From positions 1 through 10,210 of the forward strand of contig JALRKU010000283.1 in the NCBI GenBank assembly GCA_023254755.1: a stretch of DNA of 10,210 nt, written 5' to 3'. The notes under the pieces are model-generated. The model had not been told where the DNA came from. It ran no database searches and was given only the letters and a program-made list of their open reading frames with translations. Shown here piece by piece: positions 7,101-10,210 of this stretch. The stretch's first letter is position 1. Every line of letters begins with the position of its first letter. The translations under genes were made by a program, and so were the position numbers. Source of the stretch: Aeromicrobium sp. (GTDB lineage Bacteria > Actinomycetota > Actinomycetes > Propionibacteriales > Nocardioidaceae).

Positions 7101-7555
7101 AGTTCGGCGTCGCCAAGGACGTGTCTGGCCTGGGCGTCGAGCGCAACGTCTTCCGCTACCTCCCGGCGCCGGTCAGCGTCAGGGCCGAGGGCGCGGACCT
7201 GGTCGACCTCGTGCGCGTGGCCCTGGCCGCCCGGCGCGCCGGTTCGTCCGTGGCGTTCAGCACCGACACGGCCCCACCCGTCGGACTCGCGCTCGACGTG
7301 CGAGTCGAGAGCCGCGAGGAGTGGCTGATCCGCCTCGACCGCAACCGCCCCGCCCGGATCCGTCTGGTCGGCGCCGATCGCGTCGAGATCGCGGCGGCGC
7401 TCGACGGTGATCCCGACGTCGCCCTGTACGACGGCGCCGTCACGTGGTCCGGTCGGGTCGAGCTGCTGCCCTTCGTCCGCGAGCAGGCCGTGAGCATCAC
7501 GAACCACCGCTTCGGCAACCACGACCCGGCGTTCGACGACGTCCTCCCGCGCTGA
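4157..7555 (+). CDS. putA: Bifunctional proline dehydrogenase / L-glutamate gamma-semialdehyde dehydrogenase
   Basis: This 1132-residue enzyme oxidises proline to glutamate in two steps. The FAD-dependent proline dehydrogenase barrel spans about residues 130-440: LNLLGEAVLGEDEA (141-154), YVSVKVSSVASQL (172-184), VVKGANLAMERVD (281-293) and the substrate-binding pair Arg402-Arg403 in YLIRRLEENASSENFL (399-414). The NAD+-dependent aldehyde dehydrogenase spans about 480-930: IPPWNFPVAIPAG (606-618), cofactor-site Lys633, Glu706 in AETSGKNA, catalytic Cys740 in GHAGQKCSA, EYFGPV (837-842) and QPFGGWKRSNVG (903-914). About 200 further residues end in REQAVSITNHRFG (1108-1120), similar to the C-terminal domain of larger PutAs. 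The ribbon-helix-helix DNA-binding domain of enterobacterial PutA is absent, so it should not repress its own gene. Many Actinobacteria split these activities over two genes; here they are fused. ATG 4157 lacks a Shine-Dalgarno sequence. Confidence 0.96.
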   Translation: MTDLTLAERSIELVRAWIDPRQAGRHRPDRAAQRLSALLKDPDGLEFTIGFVDRVIRPEDPGVAAANLRRLARRSPRFLPWSQRFLLRTGALVSRVAPGFVVSTAQRTLRRMVGHLVVDARPGPLGPAIRSLRAGGDRLNLNLLGEAVLGEDEAARRRDGVLDLIRRDDVDYVSVKVSSVASQLSMWAFDESVARIVGQLTPLYQAAQDHGQVFVNLDMEEYHDLDLTVAVFTTVLESFPDLEAGIVLQAYLPDALGAMQHLQEWAAGRRAAGGSAIKVRVVKGANLAMERVDATMHGWPLATWSSKVETDASYKRVLEWSMTPERVDAIHLGVAGQNLFDIAYAWLLAGDRGVRDQVQFEMLLGMGTGAVDAVRREVGSLVLYTPVVDPGEFDVAIAYLIRRLEENASSENFLSAAFELGDDPELFARETTRFLDSVALVDAPHPATHRVQDRSSHVAATVEAGTTFRNTPDTDPAIAANRAWGRRALARVAYTQIGTQTVHDGKVPGPASLESIILQTRSAGEAWAARGADVRAWILHEAGRALEARRGDLVTVMAAEAGKTIAEGDVEVSEAIDFAHYYAESGRRLEAVDGAAFRPFRTTVVIPPWNFPVAIPAGMVLSALAAGSGVVIKAAPQTRRCAAVMVEALWQAGVPRDLLRYVTLDEGPLSKALVAHSDVDQVLLTGGWDTAALFRSWKPHLRLLAETSGKNALVVTPSADLDIAVADLVRSAFGHAGQKCSAASLAILVGSVGTSERFRRQLVDAVRSLAVGFPDDPEVTVGPVIEPPQGKLLSGLTELGPGESWLLEPRRLDDTGRLWSPGIRLGVRPGSEFHTTEYFGPVLGLMHADSLDQAIAWQNATDYGLTAGLHSLDPTEVSRWIDRVEAGNLYVNRGITGAIVQRQPFGGWKRSNVGATAKAGGPNYLAHLGTWHRRPVRRAADPDGLVAPVRALLDSVRPHVSIADHDALVAAASTDETAWRREFGVAKDVSGLGVERNVFRYLPAPVSVRAEGADLVDLVRVALAARRAGSSVAFSTDTAPPVGLALDVRVESREEWLIRLDRNRPARIRLVGADRVEIAAALDGDPDVALYDGAVTWSGRVELLPFVREQAVSITNHRFGNHDPAFDDVLPR

Positions 7556-7601
7556 CACCGCCACGCCGCAGCGCCTCCCCGGAATTGCCGAGCTTCCTCC
7601 T

Positions 7602-7607
7602 TACGAT
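7602..7607 (+). promoter_or_regulatory. Candidate -10 element for sepH
   Basis: TACGAT lies in the 103-bp gap between the putA stop (7555) and sepH. It would give a 5' leader of about 45 bases containing the Shine-Dalgarno site. No convincing -35 sits 16-18 bases upstream (CCGGAA at 17). No terminator hairpin is seen after putA, so read-through into sepH is also possible. Confidence 0.35.
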
Positions 7608-7647
7608 GGCCACAGGTCGTCCGTGCCACCGACGGGCGACACGGCAC

Positions 7648-7654
7648 AGGGAGG
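7648..7654 (+). promoter_or_regulatory. Shine-Dalgarno site for sepH
   Basis: AGGGAGG lies 4 bases before ATG 7659 and selects it over the in-frame GTG at 7623, which has no such site. Confidence 0.75.
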
Positions 7655-7658
7655 CGAG

Positions 7659-8681
7659 ATGCGCGAGCTGGGCGTCGTCGGTCTCACCGAGGACCAGCAA
7701 TTCCTCGTGGTGCGAGACCTGACGAGCGACGAGCAGTTCCGCGTACCCCTGGGCGACCACGTCGCCTCGGCCCTCTCCTCCGCCGGACCAGCCGGTTCCG
7801 CGGTGCCGAACCCCTCCACCGGCCCGGAGCAGCGCATGGATCCGATCCACCTGACCCCGCGGGAGATCCAGGCCCGCATCCGTCGCGGCGAGTCCCCCGA
7901 CGACGTCGCGTCGTCGGCCGGCGTGCCCGTCGCGCAGGTCGAGCCCTTCGCCGGGCCCGTGCTCGCCGAACGCGAGTACATGGCGCAGCAGGCGGGCCGC
8001 ACCACGCTGCGTCGTCGCCACGCCGGCAGCTCGGCTCTTCGACTGGGAAGCGCCGTCGACGACGCCGTGCGGTCCGCCGACGCCTCGCCCGACGACGTCG
8101 AGTGGGATGCCTTCCGCCGCGAGGACGGCCGGTGGACCGTGCTCGTCACGCCTCCGGCCGGTGTCACGGCCCGCTTCGTCTACGACGTCGAGGGCCGGTA
8201 CGTGGTGCCCGACGACGAGATCGCCCACGAGCTGGTCGGCGACCTGGCCCTGCCCGACTCCCCCGACATGGCGCTCGCCGACGTCGTCCGCGAGACCGGT
8301 CGCCGGGCGGTCGCCGCCGACGAGTCCCCGGCCGACCCGACGCCCGACACGATGGCCGCTCCGGCGCAGGAGCCTGCACCGACCGGCGAGCTGCAGCTGG
8401 AGCTCGGACTGCCGGCCGACGTCGCTGCGGCCGAGGCCCTGCTCGACGCGCCCGCGTACCCGCCGGTGTCGTCGTTGAAGGAGGCCCGCGACCGTCGGGC
8501 CCAGACCGCGCTGACCTCCCAGCACGACGAGGACGCCTCGGCCGAGGTCCGGCACGACGACCTCGAGAGCTCCATCGACCACGACGTGGCCGTCCCCGAC
8601 CACCCGCAGCCCAAGAAGCGGCACGAGCGCCGGCGCGTCCCGAGCTGGGACGAGATCATGTTCGGCGACAAGAACGACTGA
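7659..8681 (+). CDS. sepH: Septation protein SepH (formerly DUF3071)
   Basis: This 340-residue actinobacterial division protein binds FtsZ and stimulates Z-ring assembly at septation, as shown for Streptomyces SepH. The N-terminus MRELGVVGLTEDQQFLVVRD (1-20) is the conserved DUF3071 opening. A helix-turn-helix-like segment follows: HLTPREIQARIRRGESP (64-80) and DDVASSAGVPVAQVEPFAGPV (81-101). Next comes a conserved WDAFRREDGRWTVLV strand pair (149-163). Residues 200-315 are acidic, Pro/Ala-rich and probably disordered. The protein ends with the conserved patch RRRVPSWDEIMFGDK (324-338). I choose ATG 7659, with AGGGAGG just upstream, over the longer GTG start at 7623; the family also normally begins MxELxxVG. 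It is cytoplasmic with no membrane segment. It converges on thymidine kinase with only 20 bases between the stops. Confidence 0.94.
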   Translation: MRELGVVGLTEDQQFLVVRDLTSDEQFRVPLGDHVASALSSAGPAGSAVPNPSTGPEQRMDPIHLTPREIQARIRRGESPDDVASSAGVPVAQVEPFAGPVLAEREYMAQQAGRTTLRRRHAGSSALRLGSAVDDAVRSADASPDDVEWDAFRREDGRWTVLVTPPAGVTARFVYDVEGRYVVPDDEIAHELVGDLALPDSPDMALADVVRETGRRAVAADESPADPTPDTMAAPAQEPAPTGELQLELGLPADVAAAEALLDAPAYPPVSSLKEARDRRAQTALTSQHDEDASAEVRHDDLESSIDHDVAVPDHPQPKKRHERRRVPSWDEIMFGDKND

Positions 8682-8701
8682 CGCGGCCGCCCCAGCGAAC
8701 C

Positions 8702-9355
8702 TCAGTCGAAGGGCAGGACGTCCGGCGACAGGGCGGCTGCTCGCGCCGTGACCGCCGTCATCCGCCGACGGTGGTGGCGACGACACAGGACCTCGTAGCC
8801 GACGGTCGGCCGCGGCCGGTCGGGATCGTCGACGTCACCCACGACGATCACCTCGCCCTCGGTGACCATCTCGCCGTCCTCGGTCCGAGCGTTGTGGGTG
8901 GCGCGTTCCCCGCACCAGCAGAGGGCCTCGACCTGCAGGGTCATGACCCGATCGGCGAGCTCGACGAGGCGCGACGACCCGGGGAACAACCGGGTCCGGA
9001 AGTCCGTCATGATGCCGAACGCGAACACGTCGATGTCGAGCTCGTCGACGATCTTGGCGAGCTGGTCGATCTGTGCGCTGCTGTAGAACTGCGCCTCGTC
9101 GCACACGAAGTAGTCGATCCGACCGCCGTGGGTGAGCTCACCGACCGTGTACCGCCAGAAGTCGAAGTCCGGATCCACCTCGATGGCGTCGACCTCGAGG
9201 CCGAGCCGGCTCGACAGCCGTGCCTCGCCGGCACGGTCGTGGGAGCTGAAGACCCGGCCGGCCAGTCCCCGGGCCCGGTGGTTGTGGTCGACCTGCAGCG
9301 CGAGCGTCGACTTGCCTGAGTCCATCGTCCCCGAGTAGAAGTTCATGTCCGCCAC
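8702..9355 (-). CDS. tdk: Thymidine kinase (type II, TK1-like)
   Basis: This 217-residue cytosolic salvage enzyme phosphorylates thymidine with ATP to dTMP. Visible motifs are the P-loop GTMDSGKST (9-17), DYFVCDEAQF (81-90) with Walker B Asp86 and catalytic Glu87, GIMTDFR (114-120), and a zinc lasso with Cys146, Cys148, Cys191 and His194. The first zinc pair is CxC (CWC) rather than the usual CxxC, a form I believe is common in actinobacterial enzymes. Three starts compete: GTG 9361, which overlaps the Shine-Dalgarno site; GTG 9355; and ATG 9346, which is 14 bases from the site. GTG 9355 has AGGAGG exactly 5 bases upstream and gives the family-like N-terminus MADMNFYSGTMDSGKS, so I use it. 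The gene follows the phosphatase-family gene by 22 bases on the same strand and is probably co-transcribed with it. Confidence 0.95.
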   Translation of the reverse strand: MADMNFYSGTMDSGKSTLALQVDHNHRARGLAGRVFSSHDRAGEARLSSRLGLEVDAIEVDPDFDFWRYTVGELTHGGRIDYFVCDEAQFYSSAQIDQLAKIVDELDIDVFAFGIMTDFRTRLFPGSSRLVELADRVMTLQVEALCWCGERATHNARTEDGEMVTEGEVIVVGDVDDPDRPRPTVGYEVLCRRHHRRRMTAVTARAAALSPDVLPFD

Positions 9356-9360
9356 GCGCA

Positions 9361-9366
9361 CCTCCT
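9361..9366 (-). promoter_or_regulatory. Shine-Dalgarno site for thymidine kinase
   Basis: A perfect AGGAGG on the - strand is separated by 5 bases (TGCGC) from GTG 9355. It rules against the in-frame GTG at 9361, which would overlap the site itself. Confidence 0.75.
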
Positions 9367-9377
9367 GCGATCGTGCC

Positions 9378-10210
9378 TCATGCCACGATGACCGGGATGC
9401 GCAGCTCGGACTCGGTGATCGACCCGTGGAAGCCGGTCATCTGCATCTCGATCGCGAACTCGCGCGAGGAGAACACCGCGAACTCGTCGAGCGAGGCGAC
9501 CATGACGTCGCCCAGCCGACCGGTGACCGGACCGGCGAGGTCGCCGAACCAGTCCAGCTCGAGTGCCTCGTCGCGAGTGACGACCACCGCCCGGTCGCCG
9601 AGCCGGGCGCGCCACAGGTCGGCGACGTCGGAGGTGGTCCCGGCTCGAGTGTAGAGGTGGCGGAACCGGGCCTCGCCGGCGAGCAGCGTGACGTCGTCGA
9701 GCAGCTCGGGGTGCTCGTCGACGTCGAAGCGGCCGTCGGCCGGCAGGTCGACCATGCCGTGGTCGGCGGTCACCAGCAGCAGGCAGTCGCCGGGCAGGTC
9801 ACGTCGCAGCTCCTCGAGCTGGCGATCGATCGTCACGAGCATGTCGCGCCACTCCTGCGACGCCGTGCCCTTGCCGTGGCCCGTGAAGTCCAGGCGCGAC
9901 TCGTAGGCGTAGGTGAGCGAGCGGGGCGACTCCTCCACGACGTCGAGCACGACGTCGTGGCGCTCGTGGACGGACTCCACTCCGTGGAACGGCACGCCGC
10001 GCTGGCTGCACAGCGTCAGGGCGGTGTCGGCGAACTTGGCCTGGTTCACCGACGCGGTCGCCACGCCGGAGGCCTGCACCGTCTCGAACACGGTGGGCTC
10101 GGGCTGCCACTGGTACGGGTCGACCGGCTGGTCCCACTTGAGCAGGTTCAGCCGCGCCCCGGTCTCGGGCACGCGGCAGGTGTATCCGACGACCCCGTGC
10201 CGACCCGGGC
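9378..10210 (-). CDS. Alkaline phosphatase superfamily protein (nucleotide pyrophosphatase/phosphodiesterase-like), N-terminus outside window
   Basis: About 277 residues of a metal-dependent phosphohydrolase of the type I phosphodiesterase/nucleotide pyrophosphatase group are visible. Metal-ligand motifs present are TADHGMVDLP, with the Asp-His pair, and near the end GFHGSITESELRIPVIVA, with the last His. The first metal site and the nucleophile Thr/Ser would lie in the missing N-terminal part. A GTG at 10172 could be mistaken for the start, but the frame stays open to the window edge and encodes PGRHGVVGYTCRVPETG, a stretch typical of the family, so the true start is off the right side. Lack of a visible signal peptide is therefore uninformative. 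The substrate is unknown; nucleotide or phosphodiester cleavage is the family norm. It lies 22 bases upstream of thymidine kinase, suggesting an operon. Confidence 0.88.
   Translation of the reverse strand, partial: PGRHGVVGYTCRVPETGARLNLLKWDQPVDPYQWQPEPTVFETVQASGVATASVNQAKFADTALTLCSQRGVPFHGVESVHERHDVVLDVVEESPRSLTYAYESRLDFTGHGKGTASQEWRDMLVTIDRQLEELRRDLPGDCLLLVTADHGMVDLPADGRFDVDEHPELLDDVTLLAGEARFRHLYTRAGTTSDVADLWRARLGDRAVVVTRDEALELDWFGDLAGPVTGRLGDVMVASLDEFAVFSSREFAIEMQMTGFHGSITESELRIPVIVA

Noticed and set aside
4379..7564. A 1061-codon open frame on the - strand opposite putA
   Set aside because: It is a mirror of the G/C codon bias of putA: composition dominated by Arg, Gly, Asp and Val, no recognisable domain, and the sense strand encodes a clear PutA along its whole length.
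7585..7607. TTGCCG paired with TACGAT as a sepH promoter
   Set aside because: The spacer is only 11 bases, too short for a sigma-70-type promoter. Only the -10 candidate was kept.
7623..7658. A 12-codon longer N-terminus for SepH from GTG 7623
   Set aside because: There is no Shine-Dalgarno sequence before 7623, whereas AGGGAGG lies right before ATG 7659, and the family begins MxELxxVG.
8102..9319. A 405-codon + strand open frame spanning the end of sepH and the antisense of thymidine kinase
   Set aside because: It joins an out-of-frame part of sepH to the reverse of tdk. Both real genes are unambiguous.
1..10210. A defence system, mobile element, CRISPR array or RNA gene anywhere in the window
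   Set aside because: All sizeable stretches are filled by recognisable core genes. No direct-repeat array, transposase, integrase, toxin-antitoxin pair or tRNA-like cloverleaf was seen by eye on either strand.

Overview
The window is ordinary chromosomal DNA from a high-G+C actinobacterium. The evidence is strong third-position G/C bias, the Actinobacteria-restricted families DUF3093, DUF4235, DUF4193 and SepH, and a ferrochelatase with a C-terminal cysteine cluster. The bifunctional PutA beside sepH fits a Nocardioides/Aeromicrobium-like member of Propionibacteriales, but that placement is a guess. I see no tRNA, rRNA, CRISPR array, insertion sequence, phage gene or attachment site, and no island-like shift in composition.

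Layout, left to right. Positions 1-545 hold the end of a DUF3093 protein and an overlapping DUF4235 protein on the + strand, closed by a GC-rich hairpin at 589-620. On the - strand follow a small zinc-ribbon DUF4193 protein (636-932) and a two-gene unit in which ferrochelatase (1830-2870) runs into an inositol-monophosphatase-family protein (1027-1833) with a 4-base GTGA overlap. Divergent from the ferrochelatase, on +, are a winged-helix DNA-binding protein of the HTH_42/AlkZ-like superfamily (2921-4102), bifunctional proline dehydrogenase/aldehyde dehydrogenase PutA (4157-7555) and the division regulator SepH (7659-8681). SepH converges on a - strand pair: an alkaline-phosphatase-superfamily protein whose N-terminus lies off the right edge (9378-10210) and thymidine kinase (8702-9355).

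The genes are mostly housekeeping: heme synthesis, inositol phosphate or suhB-type function, proline catabolism, thymidine salvage, Z-ring regulation, and three lineage-specific proteins of unknown role. As I recall, DUF3093, DUF4193 and an inositol monophosphatase are also neighbours in Mycobacterium (the dut-suhB-sigA region), and a ferrochelatase, the monophosphatase and sepH lie close together in Streptomyces, so this looks like conserved core synteny.

The least ordinary points are probable leaderless promoters in front of putA and the ferrochelatase, the roughly 200-residue C-terminal extension of PutA, the apparent loss of the glycosylase motif in the AlkZ-like protein, and the uncharacterised DUF4193 zinc ribbon. 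I found no convincing new multi-gene system.
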